Origin: a virus
IMG/VR virus record: IMGVR_UViG_3300036398_003753
Coordinates: 1 to 61,520 of that record
Reading direction: 5' to 3' (one strand)
Length of the DNA stretch: 61,520 nucleotides
In this document: piece after piece, positions 39,255 to 47,643 of the stretch
Layout of the letters: each line of letters starts with the position of its first letter
Numbering within the stretch: position 1 is the first letter of the stretch
Notes under the pieces: generated by a model
Databases searched by the model: none
What the model saw: only the letters and a program-made list of their open reading frames with translations
What the model was told of the DNA's origin: nothing
Position numbers and translations under genes: made by a program

Positions 39255-40037
39255 ATGGCAACGTCGCCCGCAGAAAAATTCCTGGACCCCGACTCCCTTA
39301 TGGGGCTGATGAGGGAAGGCACAAATCCTAGAAGGATGGTTCCCCTTCAGCCGCAGGAAATGCCGTCCTCTGCGGCAGGCCTGCCCTCATTGCGGGTGTT
39401 TCAGGACCCGTCCCTTGCAAACACAAACACGCACGGGTACATCATGGGTGGTCCGCACCGTGGGGAAAACGAAATTAAAAACCGGGGCATGGCCCAGGCG
39501 GTTTTCGTAGGCAAGAAAGATGATCAGCCGACGATTGCCCACGAAGCAGAGCACTTGCTGGCACGCCAGAACCTTGGGCATCCGTCCAAGATCAATACCA
39601 AGTTTGATGAGCTGACAGGGGACAAAGGCCTTCGCGGGGTCTTCGTATCGGAGGCCATCAAGATAGCCCCTTATTTGCAGAAGAAGTACGGAATGGATTC
39701 CGGCTACTTCTCCAAGGAGATGGCGAATTTCCAAGGCTCGCGGGCCAGGAACCTGCTGTATGAGCAGCTGGCTGAACTGTCCGCGTTGGAGCAGATCCAC
39801 AAAGTAGACTTGACTAAGGACCCGGAGCTGCGCAAAACCCTGTTCAAGTCCCCCGCGGTCCGCGAAGCGTACAACGCAATCACTGGTCTACGGCAGACTC
39901 GACTGGACCCGCGCGACCTGCCCCCATATACTCGTCAACCTGAGCCCGGCGTAACAGATAAACTTAAAAAGCTGATGGGCTTTGCTGATGGCGGCGCTGT
40001 CGAGCGCCAGACGGCTGATCACCGCAAATACCTGTAA
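39255..40037 (+). CDS. Virion-associated protein with HExxH zincin-like motif
   Basis: A 260-residue protein. PTIAHEAEHLLARQ contains His96-Glu97-x-x-His100, the zinc-protease motif, with downstream Glu-rich helices that could give the third ligand. The C-terminus GGAVERQTADHRKYL copies that of the preceding 1027-residue protein, and ADGG precedes it. It may be a peptidase acting on the host or during head maturation. It is placed between polyvalent protein and portal genes. SD TAAGGACG-type spacing to ATG 39255. Confidence 0.6.
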   Translation: MATSPAEKFLDPDSLMGLMREGTNPRRMVPLQPQEMPSSAAGLPSLRVFQDPSLANTNTHGYIMGGPHRGENEIKNRGMAQAVFVGKKDDQPTIAHEAEHLLARQNLGHPSKINTKFDELTGDKGLRGVFVSEAIKIAPYLQKKYGMDSGYFSKEMANFQGSRARNLLYEQLAELSALEQIHKVDLTKDPELRKTLFKSPAVREAYNAITGLRQTRLDPRDLPPYTRQPEPGVTDKLKKLMGFADGGAVERQTADHRKYL

Positions 40038-40046
40038 GGAACAAAG

Positions 40047-42461
40047 ATGCCAATCGAGAAAAACAACGACCTGCCTGCGGGCAATATGGATGTTGAAGTT
40101 GAGGATGTCGTAACAGAGGATCTGCCCGACATCGAAATCACCTTTGACCCCGAAGGTGGCGTTGAGGTAGCGCTGGGCGAAGAGGATGACGAGGTTCCGT
40201 TCGATGCCAACCTTGCCGAGGTCCTCGATCCGGGCGTCTTGCAGCAGATCAGCTCAGAGCTCATGCCCCTGTTTGAAGCAGACCAGTCTTCGCGCAAGGA
40301 TTGGGAAGAGCAGTACGGCAAGGGCCTCAAACTCTTGGGCTTTACGTTTGATGAGCGCACCAAGCCGTTCAAAGGCGCAGCCGCGGCCACCCATCCATTG
40401 CTGACTGAGGCGATCGTGCAGTTCCAGGCGCAGGCGCTCAAGGAATTGCTGCCTGCAGGCGGTCCTGTGCGCACACAAGTGCTGGGCAAGGAAACACGCG
40501 AGAAGTTGATGCAAGCCGATCGCGTGCGCGACTTCATGAACTACCAAATCACCACGGTGATGGAAGAGTACACGCCTGACTTTGATCAGCTCTTGTTCTA
40601 CGTGGGCTACGGCGGCTCTGCGTTCAAGAAAGTGTATTACGACGAGGACAAGGGCCGCATGGTCAGCAAGCTGATCCTGCCTGACAATCTGTACATCCCC
40701 TACAACGGTTCGAGCGTCATGAGCGAGTGCCCTCGCATCACGCACGTCGTGCCGATGACGGTGAATGACTACAACAAAGCCGTGCTGCGTGGCCAGTACC
40801 TGGACACCGCGCAAGAGCGCAGCACTGCTGACGTTGGCAACAACATCATCCAGAAAGAAACCGACCGCGTCACCAAGATCAGCCCCAACGCTGATGACGA
40901 GGAAATGGAACTGCTGGAGTTCCAAGTCGATTGGGATTTGCAGGGCTTCGAGCACACCAATGATGATGGCGAGCCCACAGGCATTCGACTGCCCTACATC
41001 ATCACTGTGGACAGAACCTCTGGCTCCACAGTGGGCGTGCGCCGCAACTGGAAGGAAGGCGACGAACTGTACCGCCGCAAGCAGTACTACGTGCACTACA
41101 CCCTCGTGCAAGGCCTGGGCGCGTATGGCTTGGGCTTCTTGCATTTGGTGGGCGGCCTCAGCCAATCCGCCACTTCCGCACTGCGCCAACTGATCGACGC
41201 AGGCACTCTGGTCAACCTGCCAGCGGGTTTCAAGGCCAAGGGCGCGCGCATCATGAACGACGATGTGCCGCTGCAGCCAGGCGAGTTCCGCGACATTGAC
41301 GCAGGTGGTGTGGAGTTGACTCAGACGCTGATGCCGCTGCCCTACAAGGAGCCAAGCCAGACTCTGTTCGCGCTGCTTGGTTTTTGTGCCGATGCGGGTC
41401 GCCGCTTGGCCAGTGTTACCGACATGCAGGTGGGCGACAGCAACCAAAACGCTGCTGTGGGCACAACGATCGCGTTGCTGGAAAAGGGCGGGCAGGTCAT
41501 GTCCGCGATCCACAAGCGCTTGCACTATGCGCAGAAGATCGAGTTCTCTCTGTTGGCCAAGGGCTTCTCCGAGAACCTGCCTGACGAGTACCCCTACGAC
41601 GTACCCGGCGAGAGCCGCACCGTCAAGCGCAAGGACTTCGATGACCGCATCGACGTACTGCCTGTTTCTGACCCCAACATTTTCTCTGTTGCTCAGCGCA
41701 TCACCATGGCGCAGACCCAGCTGCAACTGGCGCAGAGCAACCCCCAGATGCACAACATGTATGAGGCCTACCGCCGCATGTACGAAGCCATCGGGGTGCG
41801 GGATATTGACGGCATCCTGAACACGCAGAACGTGGACAAGCCAAAGGACCCTGCCAGCGAAAACTCGCAGGCATTGGACGGTTCGCCGCTCAAGGCCTTT
41901 GCTGGCCAGCAGCACGACGCCCACATCATGTCGCACCTGATGTTTGGCATGTCACCCATGCTGGCAAGCATGCCTCAGGTCGCTGTCAACCTGCAAAAGC
42001 ACATCTTCGAGCACATTCGCCTCAAGGCGGAAGAGGCTACCGAGGCAGAGTTGTTCCAGCAGTACGGCACAGACCCGGACAAGATCGTGTCTGCCCTGCA
42101 GCGCGAGGCGATGATCGCTATCAAGAGCACCGAGTTCTACCAAGAGGCCAAGCAAATGCAGACGCAGCTGGAAGGTCCTCCACCGGAAGATCCATTGGTC
42201 AAGGTCAAGGAGCAGGAAATCCAGGCCAAGGCCGCTGCCGATCAGGCCAAGGACCAAAACGAAAAAGCACGCATCCAACTGGACGGCATGCGTGTGCAGG
42301 GCGACCTTGCACTGGACCAGGCCAAGCTATCCCTGGATGCCCAAAAACTGCAGCAGCAAGGAGTCAAAGATGCAAGCCAAGCCAACCAAAACGCCCAAAA
42401 CGCCCGCCTCCAAGCGATTACCCGGGCCCAAAAAGGTGGCAACCCCAGCCGACAAACCTAA
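40047..42461 (+). CDS. Portal protein, P22-like
   Basis: An 804-residue portal. Recognisable blocks are KPFKGAAAATHPLLTEAIVQ, FVYVGYGGSAFKKVYYDED-like text, and VGRRLASVTDMQVGDSNQNA with IALLEKGGQVMSAIHKRLHY. The C-terminus is a long Gln/Lys/Ala helix (about 690-800), like the barrel of long-form portals. The dodecameric ring would accept terminase and later the gp4-like protein (48236). SD AAGGAAC precedes ATG 40047. The last 92 nt overlap a small gene in another frame. Confidence 0.88.
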   Translation: MPIEKNNDLPAGNMDVEVEDVVTEDLPDIEITFDPEGGVEVALGEEDDEVPFDANLAEVLDPGVLQQISSELMPLFEADQSSRKDWEEQYGKGLKLLGFTFDERTKPFKGAAAATHPLLTEAIVQFQAQALKELLPAGGPVRTQVLGKETREKLMQADRVRDFMNYQITTVMEEYTPDFDQLLFYVGYGGSAFKKVYYDEDKGRMVSKLILPDNLYIPYNGSSVMSECPRITHVVPMTVNDYNKAVLRGQYLDTAQERSTADVGNNIIQKETDRVTKISPNADDEEMELLEFQVDWDLQGFEHTNDDGEPTGIRLPYIITVDRTSGSTVGVRRNWKEGDELYRRKQYYVHYTLVQGLGAYGLGFLHLVGGLSQSATSALRQLIDAGTLVNLPAGFKAKGARIMNDDVPLQPGEFRDIDAGGVELTQTLMPLPYKEPSQTLFALLGFCADAGRRLASVTDMQVGDSNQNAAVGTTIALLEKGGQVMSAIHKRLHYAQKIEFSLLAKGFSENLPDEYPYDVPGESRTVKRKDFDDRIDVLPVSDPNIFSVAQRITMAQTQLQLAQSNPQMHNMYEAYRRMYEAIGVRDIDGILNTQNVDKPKDPASENSQALDGSPLKAFAGQQHDAHIMSHLMFGMSPMLASMPQVAVNLQKHIFEHIRLKAEEATEAELFQQYGTDPDKIVSALQREAMIAIKSTEFYQEAKQMQTQLEGPPPEDPLVKVKEQEIQAKAAADQAKDQNEKARIQLDGMRVQGDLALDQAKLSLDAQKLQQQGVKDASQANQNAQNARLQAITRAQKGGNPSRQT

Positions 42462-42513
42462 GAAAACGTATGTTTATCGCAAAGATGCGTTCAACAAGGT
42501 GTTGATTACGTAA
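42370..42513 (+). CDS. Small basic protein overlapping portal end (47 aa)
   Basis: The frame from ATG 42370, with AAGGAG 7 nt upstream, runs out of the portal frame and ends 52 nt past the portal stop. It is very basic (MQAKPTKTPKTPASKRLPGP, KKTYVYRKDAFNKVL). The strong SD and non-overlapping C-terminus support it. Possibly nucleic-acid-binding. Confidence 0.5.
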   Translation: MQAKPTKTPKTPASKRLPGPKKVATPADKPKKTYVYRKDAFNKVLIT

Positions 42514-42583
42514 CTTTTTGTGCATAATGCACACACAGCCCTCGGACAGGGGCGTCTACCTGTCTGCTTCATTGGAGTGATCC
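42501..42583 (+). promoter_or_regulatory. Candidate promoter with palindrome and leader hairpin
   Basis: CATAAT lies inside the perfect palindrome TGTGCATAATGCACA (42519-42533), with TTGATT 15 bp upstream. GACAGG/CCTGTC (42545-42564) forms a hairpin in the leader. The layout parallels the cassettes at 30813-34012, but the SD differs (TTGGAGTG). Confidence 0.45.
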
Positions 42584-42769
42584 ATGCTTGAGTTTGCCGA
42601 GAAAACGCTGATTGCTATCAAGGTACTTCGTCGCCATACGGAAGACATCTTGGTGAGCGGCAGCGTCAAGGACATGGAGCAGTATCGGTTCCTGATGGGA
42701 CGCCTTGAGGGTTACAAGTTTGTTGAGATGGAAGTACAAAACCTTCTTAGCAAAGACCAAGACCAATAA
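42584..42769 (+). CDS. Small conserved head-region protein (61 aa)
   Basis: It starts MLEFAEKTLIAIKVLRRHTE and contains SVKDMEQYRFLMGRLEGYKF, a pattern conserved next to portals in many podoviruses. It is helical with no known role; probably a head-assembly factor. TTGGAG precedes the ATG. Confidence 0.7.
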   Translation: MLEFAEKTLIAIKVLRRHTEDILVSGSVKDMEQYRFLMGRLEGYKFVEMEVQNLLSKDQDQ

Positions 42770-42777
42770 GGAGCCCT

Positions 42778-43233
42778 ATGAGTGAAATGACTGCGCTAGA
42801 AAAGAAATGGGCGGAAGAAGCTGCCGCCCATGTACCTTCCCTGGACGATGCTTACGACAAAGAGGGCAGCCTCGTTGTCGAGAAGATCGAAGAGGCGGTA
42901 CTGGACCGAATTCCCCAACCTACTGGTTGGCGGATCGTCATCCTGCCCTACCGAGGGGCGGAGAAAACCAAAGGTGGCATCGTACTGTCCGAACAGACCC
43001 GCGCGCGCGAGCAAGCGTCGACTGTTTGCGGCTACGTGCTGTCTGTTGGCCCACTTGCCTACGCCGACGAGGGAAAATTCCCGACCGGGCCGTGGTGCAA
43101 GAAAGGTGATTGGATTGTCTTTGGCCGCTACGCAGGCGCACGCTTGCCGATCGACGAAGGCGAGATCCGAATCATCAACGATGACGAAGTGCTGGCCACA
43201 ATCCAGAACCCTGAAGACATTGTCCATCTGTGA
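42778..43233 (+). CDS. Phage-encoded GroES-type co-chaperonin
   Basis: A 151-residue protein. PTGWRIVILPYRGAEKTKGG, the mobile loop with IVL (68-70) that docks on GroEL, CGYVLSVGPLAYAD and KKGDWIVFGRYAGARLPID are the GroES core. It has an extra ~45-residue N-terminal helix and is longer than GroES (about 97 aa), like T4 gp31 and other viral versions with enlarged loops for capsid folding. It sits directly upstream of scaffold and capsid genes. It should partner with host GroEL. Confidence 0.86.
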   Translation: MSEMTALEKKWAEEAAAHVPSLDDAYDKEGSLVVEKIEEAVLDRIPQPTGWRIVILPYRGAEKTKGGIVLSEQTRAREQASTVCGYVLSVGPLAYADEGKFPTGPWCKKGDWIVFGRYAGARLPIDEGEIRIINDDEVLATIQNPEDIVHL

Positions 43234-43241
43234 GGTAACCC

Positions 43242-44171
43242 ATGGCAACTCTAATGAATGATGACCAGCTTGAATTCGATCTGGGTGCAGACGAAAAAGC
43301 GACAACGGTCGACGTAGGTGAAGAGCAGGACAAAGGCGAGCAGGAAGCTGCTCCCGCTCCTATTTTCCAGCAACAAGAAAAGCCTGAGCAGCCGTCTCAT
43401 GCAGACGAACTGGGTGCGGTCAACGAGGTGGTGCAAAAGCGCATTGCCAAACTGACAGCCAAGATGCGCGAGGCCGAGCGCCGCGAGCAGGCAGCCCTGG
43501 AATACGCCAAGGGTCTGCAGACCCAGGCCCAAACTCTTCAGCAGCGGTTGGTTCAAACCGACTATAGCCGCCTGAACGAAGCAAAGTCCCGCTTGGATAC
43601 GCAGCAAATCCAGCTGCGTCAGATCATCAAAAAGGCTCGCGAAGAAGGGGACATTGACACCGAGACGGAAGCACAAGAGCGCCTGTCCCAGTTGTCGATG
43701 GAGCAGCGCCAAGTCTCTGGCTGGCTTCAGCAGCAAGAAGAAGCAGTTCGCAACCCCGCGCCTGTGCAGCAGCCGCAGCAGCCCGCGCCACAGCGTGCTG
43801 CCCCTGATCCACGTGCAGAAACTTGGGCAGAGCAGAATCCTTGGTTTGGCCAGGATCGCATGCTGACCTATGCTGCATGGGGCATCCATCAAGAACTCAT
43901 CGAGAAGGAGGGTGTTGACCCTCAATCGGACGAGTACTATACTGAGCTAGATCGACGTCTTCGTGATGAATTCCCGAAGAAGTTCGCAGGTGAGCAATCA
44001 TCTAATCAACCTTCCAGACAACAGCGTTCCGCGCCTGCTGTTGCCCCTGCCGCCCGGAGTTCCGGGATTAATAGTGCGCGCCGAACTGTCCGGTTATCGC
44101 CGAGTCAGGTTGCTATTGCAAAGAAGCTGGGTGTACCTCTTGAAGAGTATGCCAAGTACGTAAAGGAGTAA
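43242..44171 (+). CDS. Head scaffolding protein
   Basis: A 309-residue protein. It has an acidic disordered N-terminus (LEFDLGADEKATTVDVGEEQ), a long coiled coil at about 60-165 (RIAKLTAKMREAERREQAAL), a Pro/Gln linker and a folded C-terminal part ending in a basic VAIAKKLGVPLEEYAKYVKE. This composition, and the position between GroES/portal and capsid genes, match scaffolding proteins. It should be released or degraded on maturation. Confidence 0.75.
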   Translation: MATLMNDDQLEFDLGADEKATTVDVGEEQDKGEQEAAPAPIFQQQEKPEQPSHADELGAVNEVVQKRIAKLTAKMREAERREQAALEYAKGLQTQAQTLQQRLVQTDYSRLNEAKSRLDTQQIQLRQIIKKAREEGDIDTETEAQERLSQLSMEQRQVSGWLQQQEEAVRNPAPVQQPQQPAPQRAAPDPRAETWAEQNPWFGQDRMLTYAAWGIHQELIEKEGVDPQSDEYYTELDRRLRDEFPKKFAGEQSSNQPSRQQRSAPAVAPAARSSGINSARRTVRLSPSQVAIAKKLGVPLEEYAKYVKE

Positions 44172-44174
44172 GTC

Positions 44175-44654
44175 ATGAGCGAAAAAATCACTATCGACCG
44201 CGCCAGCCGTACCGCCGAAAGCCGGGACAAAGAAGCACGTCGCAAGCCATGGCGTCCACCTTCACGTCTGGATGCACCACCTGCCCCCGAAGGGTTTAAG
44301 TACCGTTGGATTCGTGCAGAAATCAACGGAACTCTTGACAACCAGAACGTGTACAGCAAACTGCGTGAGGGCTACGAACTTGTTCGTCCCGAGAATATTC
44401 CTGAAGAATATCGCGCAACCCTGCCCACGATGGACGACGGCAAACATGCTGGCGTGATCTCTGTTGGTGGACTCTTGCTTGCCAAGATCCCTGAGGAGAC
44501 TGTCGAAGAGCGTAACGCTTATTACCGCCGTAGGGCACAGGAACAGTTGACGGCAGTGGACAACGAGATGCTGCGTGAGAATGCACACTCTTCAATGCGA
44601 ATCCAAACTCCCGAGCGGAGTTCGCGCACTACCTTCCGTCAGCCGCAAGGTTGA
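44175..44654 (+). CDS. Head-associated structural protein
   Basis: A 159-residue protein. KPWRPPSRLDAPPAPEGFKY and RWIRAEINGTLDNQNVYSKL with GGLLLAKIPEETVEERNAYY recur upstream of capsid genes in many podoviruses. It is basic at the N-terminus with a helical C-terminus. It could be a head decoration or assembly protein; the precise role is unknown. It starts 3 nt after the scaffold stop. Confidence 0.68.
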   Translation: MSEKITIDRASRTAESRDKEARRKPWRPPSRLDAPPAPEGFKYRWIRAEINGTLDNQNVYSKLREGYELVRPENIPEEYRATLPTMDDGKHAGVISVGGLLLAKIPEETVEERNAYYRRRAQEQLTAVDNEMLRENAHSSMRIQTPERSSRTTFRQPQG

Positions 44655-44679
44655 TTTCTTAATCCTGTAGGAGATTCAA

Positions 44680-45267
44680 ATGGCAAACGTCAACAAGCCT
44701 TTTGGTCTGCGTCCGTCTGGCAACCTGTCCGCAACCGGTGCTCAAAAGCAATACGGTTACGAGATTGCCGACAACCAGGCCGGGGCCATTTTCCAAGGCG
44801 ACCTCGTTGTCTTGTTTGATGGCTATATCATCAAGTACGATGCATCCACGCACACCGCCCCCACAGGCGTGTTCAACGGCTGCCAGTACAACGACCCAAC
44901 TCGTGCCAACAAGCCGACTTGGAAAAACTACTACCCCGGTAGCATCAACGTCGAAATCGGCGCAATCTATTGCGAAGTTTTGGACGACCCTTCCCAGTTG
45001 TTCCTGGTGCAAGCTGATGAGGACATCGTTCAAGCCGACATCGGCAAAAACGCTGACCCAACCGCTTCCACTACTGGCAGCACAGTCAACGGCATCTCTA
45101 ACGGCACTTTGGACTCGTCCACAATCGCCAAGACCCAGGCCCTGACTTTCAAGATCGTTGGCCTCTACGCTGTTCCTGACAATGAGTTGGGCAACTATGC
45201 AGTGGTCGTTGTGAAACTCAATCAACACCAGTACGGTAGCGTCGGTGTTGCAGCAGACGGAGCTTAA
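44680..45267 (+). CDS. Capsid decoration / minor head protein
   Basis: A 195-residue protein starting MANVNKPFGLRPSGNLSATG, a start found in proteins immediately upstream of gpT-type capsid genes. It is beta-rich (GAIFQGDLVVLFDG, GSINVEIGAIYCEVLDDPSQ, AKTQALTFKIVGLY), consistent with a trimeric decoration protein. GTAGGAG precedes the ATG. The capsid gene starts 2 nt downstream, which fits stoichiometric expression. Confidence 0.7.
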   Translation: MANVNKPFGLRPSGNLSATGAQKQYGYEIADNQAGAIFQGDLVVLFDGYIIKYDASTHTAPTGVFNGCQYNDPTRANKPTWKNYYPGSINVEIGAIYCEVLDDPSQLFLVQADEDIVQADIGKNADPTASTTGSTVNGISNGTLDSSTIAKTQALTFKIVGLYAVPDNELGNYAVVVVKLNQHQYGSVGVAADGA

Positions 45268-45269
45268 TC

Positions 45270-46184
45270 ATGGCTATTACACGTTCCCAACTTGTTAAAG
45301 AACTGGAGCCAGGTCTCAACGCTCTGTTCGGCTTGGAGTACAAGCGCTACGAAAACGAGCACGAGGAGATCTTCTCCATCGAGACCTCGGATCGTGCATT
45401 TGAAGAAGAGGTCATGCTGACCGGCTTCGGCTCTGCTCCGGTCAAGACCGAAGGTGCTGGCGTGGCATACGATACCGCTCTGGAATCGTTCACTGCTCGC
45501 TACACCCACGAGACCATCGCTATGGCGTTCGCGCTGACTGAAGAAGCCGTCGAGGACAACCTCTACGACCGTCTGTCTGCTCGCTACACCAAGGCCCTGG
45601 CCCGTTCTATGGCCAACACCAAGCAGGTCAAAGCTGCCTCCGTGTTGAACAACGCCTTCACTGGCGGCCAGTACGCTGGTGGCGACGGTGTGGCTCTGTG
45701 CTCCACCGCTCACCCCACCGCTCTGGGCCCCAACTTCGCCAACCGCCCCACTGTGGCTGCTGACTTGAACGAGACATCCCTCGAACAAGGCATCATCGAC
45801 ATCGCGGCGTTCACGGACGAACGTGGCCTGAAGGTTGCCTTGACCGCACGCAAGATGATCGTTCCTAAGGAACTGCAGTTCACTGCAGAACGCCTGATGA
45901 AGAGCACTTTGCGCACTTCCTCGGCTGATAACGACATCAACGCGATCAAGTCCATGGGCTTGATTCCCGAAGGTTACGCTATCAACCACTACCTGACCGA
46001 GCCTGAGGCATGGTTCCTGATCACCGACGCGCCTAACGGCCTGAAGATGTTCAACCGCTCGCCCATCAAAACCGCCTTCGAAGGCGACTTTGATACCGGT
46101 AACGTACGCTATAAGGCGCGAGAGCGCTATAGCTTCGGCTGGTCGGATCCGAGAGGAATTTACGGATCTCCCGGCGCTGCATAA
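45270..46184 (+). CDS. Major capsid protein, Mu gpT-like HK97 fold
   Basis: A 304-residue protein. FEEEVMLTGFGSAPVKTEGA, TIAMAFALTEEAVEDNLYDR, VLNNAFTGGQYAGGDGVALC and LTARKMIVPKELQFTAERLM match gpT-type major head proteins. The length suits an HK97 fold without a large N-terminal delta domain, consistent with a separate scaffold. A strong terminator follows directly, so transcripts ending here would be enriched for capsid. Confidence 0.88.
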   Translation: MAITRSQLVKELEPGLNALFGLEYKRYENEHEEIFSIETSDRAFEEEVMLTGFGSAPVKTEGAGVAYDTALESFTARYTHETIAMAFALTEEAVEDNLYDRLSARYTKALARSMANTKQVKAASVLNNAFTGGQYAGGDGVALCSTAHPTALGPNFANRPTVAADLNETSLEQGIIDIAAFTDERGLKVALTARKMIVPKELQFTAERLMKSTLRTSSADNDINAIKSMGLIPEGYAINHYLTEPEAWFLITDAPNGLKMFNRSPIKTAFEGDFDTGNVRYKARERYSFGWSDPRGIYGSPGAA

Positions 46185-46200
46185 GCGTTTGGAAAACATG

Positions 46201-46230
46201 AAAAGGGCCCCTTGTGGGCCCTTTTCTTTT
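46201..46230 (+). terminator. Strong terminator after the capsid gene
   Basis: AAAAGGGCCC pairs with GGGCCCTTTT around CTTGT, then CTTTT. The 10-bp stem with a long T-tract is the best terminator in the late region. Confidence 0.88.
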
Positions 46231-46263
46231 GGTGTATATTGCCTTCACTCCCGGACTTTCCGG
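46212..46263 (+). promoter_or_regulatory. Candidate promoter and leader hairpin restarting transcription
   Basis: TTGTGG (46212) and TATATT (46235-46240) are 17 bp apart, the -35 lying in the terminator loop. CCGGA-CTT-TCCGG (46251-46263) then forms a hairpin, as in cassette 1. ATG 46330 is 66 nt downstream with GAGGAAC. Confidence 0.4.
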
Positions 46264-46329
46264 TGTACCTGACGGCTCCGGGCCGACGTCATGCAGGCAG
46301 GTGCACTTCAACCGCATGAGGAACAAATC

Positions 46330-46848
46330 ATGGCAAATACCACCTTCAACGGCCCAGTTCGCTCGCAGAACGGCTTCCAATCTGTCACCGTTAGCCCCAC
46401 CACAGGCGCTGTCACCGTTGACGCCTCGTTTGGCGCTACAACCAGCGTGACCAACCTGACCGCCACCAACCTGGTTTTCACTGACCAGAACCACCCGACA
46501 ACTGCTGCGATCAACGCCACTGCAACCGCCACTGCTGCTCAAGTTGCCACTGGCTACATCACTTCGACATCGGCATCCCCCACTACCATCACACTGCCTA
46601 CTGGCACTTTGCTGGGCGCACAAATTGGCGCAACTCGGGGTACTGTGCTGGAGCTCTACGTGGACAACACCGCTGGTGCAAGCACAGTGACCATCGCTGT
46701 GGCCACAAACGGCATTTTGTCATCGGCTGCTGTGGACACTGCAGGCTCCTTTGGTGACCTGACCATCGCTGCTGGTGCCACAGGTCTGGCACGATTCACC
46801 ATCATGTTCTCCAGCGCCACTGCATACGTGTTCACACGCACTGCCTAA
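46330..46848 (+). CDS. Virion surface / decoration protein
   Basis: A 172-residue Thr/Ala/Val-rich beta protein starting MANTTFNGPVRSQNGFQSVT. The pattern ASPTTITLPTGTLLGAQIGA and VLELYVDNTAGASTVTIAV suggests a trimeric surface or fibre-like protein. GAGGAAC lies before ATG 46330. No enzyme motif. It follows the capsid gene in a separate unit closed by a UUCG-loop terminator. Confidence 0.62.
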   Translation: MANTTFNGPVRSQNGFQSVTVSPTTGAVTVDASFGATTSVTNLTATNLVFTDQNHPTTAAINATATATAAQVATGYITSTSASPTTITLPTGTLLGAQIGATRGTVLELYVDNTAGASTVTIAVATNGILSSAAVDTAGSFGDLTIAAGATGLARFTIMFSSATAYVFTRTA

Positions 46849-46856
46849 TTAATCTC

Positions 46857-46878
46857 GGGGGCTTCGGCCCCCTGTTTT
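46857..46878 (+). terminator. UUCG-tetraloop terminator
   Basis: The GGGGGC / GCCCCC stem closes a C(UUCG)G tetraloop, then TGTTTT. It is a compact terminator or attenuator 9 nt after the stop. Confidence 0.75.
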
Positions 46879-46892
46879 AAAGGAGATTGATT

Positions 46893-47183
46893 ATGTTTCA
46901 GTTTGACGTACGATCGAAAACGATGACCGTTACTGGTGCCACAGGCATCGGTATTCCTCGTGCTCGTATCAAATCCATTTACTACGTGGCAGGCACTGCA
47001 GGCTCCATCTCTTTCAAGGATGGCGGGGCCAGCGGCGAAGAGAAGATTCTCTTGGCTACTCCTGCCAGCACTGCGGGCAATGGCTCCACTTACGTCCTGG
47101 TTCCCGGCGACGGTGTGGTGTTCAACAATGACCCGTACCTCACCATTTCTGGTCCCTCTTCGGTGACCTTCTTCTACGGATAA
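46893..47183 (+). CDS. Small virion structural protein
   Basis: A 96-residue beta-rich protein starting MFQFDVRSKTMTVTGATGIG. AAAGGAG lies 8 nt before the ATG. Blocks such as ARIKSIYYVAGTAGSISFKD and PYLTISGPSSVTFFYG suggest a beta-sandwich decoration or connector. No named family is recognised. Confidence 0.62.
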   Translation: MFQFDVRSKTMTVTGATGIGIPRARIKSIYYVAGTAGSISFKDGGASGEEKILLATPASTAGNGSTYVLVPGDGVVFNNDPYLTISGPSSVTFFYG

Positions 47184-47193
47184 GGAGTCCATC

Positions 47194-47379
47194 ATGGGAC
47201 GAGCAGCAAAAATGTCGATCGACCAGTATCAGGGTGAAGTGCAACCTGGTGCAAACAAGCAGGACATGTCCAAGGGTGGCCCTAAGCAGACTCCTCGCAA
47301 GGACTATCAGAAGCCGTCGGCATCTGTGGCTCCCCGGGGCGTTGGCCAGGCTCGCAACAAACAGTGCAAGATGTACTGA
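47194..47379 (+). CDS. Small basic protein (61 aa)
   Basis: A Lys/Gln/Gly-rich, disordered protein (SIDQYQGEVQPGANKQDMSK, then RGVGQARNKQCKMY). AAGGAGTCCATC precedes the ATG. A series of three small basic proteins follows the decoration genes; they may bind packaged DNA, a guess from charge. Confidence 0.58.
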   Translation: MGRAAKMSIDQYQGEVQPGANKQDMSKGGPKQTPRKDYQKPSASVAPRGVGQARNKQCKMY

Positions 47380-47381
47380 TC

Positions 47382-47642
47382 ATGGCAAAGTCTCCCGCTT
47401 GGCAACGTAAAGAGGGCAAGGACCCCAAAGGCGGCTTGAACGCCAAAGGTCGTGCCTCCGCAAAGGCTCAGGGCATGAATCTGAAGCCGCCTGCGCCATC
47501 TCCAAAGACCAAGGAAGCAGCAGGGCGCAAAGCGTCCTTCTGCGCCCGGATGGAGGGGATGAAGAGCAAGCTGACAAGCGAGAAGACAGCCAAAGATCCC
47601 GACTCAAGAATTAATAAATCGCTAAGGGCCTGGAAGTGCTGA
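47382..47642 (+). CDS. DUF6321-like small basic protein
   Basis: An 86-residue protein. PAWQRKEGKDPKGGLNAKGR, KASFCARMEGMKSKLTSEKT and DPDSRINKSLRAWKC form the pattern I recognise as DUF6321, a strongly conserved small protein of aquatic phages with unknown role. The start is ATG 47382, 2 nt after the previous stop; the longer frame overlaps that gene. Confidence 0.72.
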   Translation: MAKSPAWQRKEGKDPKGGLNAKGRASAKAQGMNLKPPAPSPKTKEAAGRKASFCARMEGMKSKLTSEKTAKDPDSRINKSLRAWKC

Positions 47643-47643
47643 A

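Noticed and set aside
40254-41936. A 560-codon - strand frame over the portal gene
   Set aside because: His/Gln/Leu-rich antisense shadow of a strongly recognised portal.
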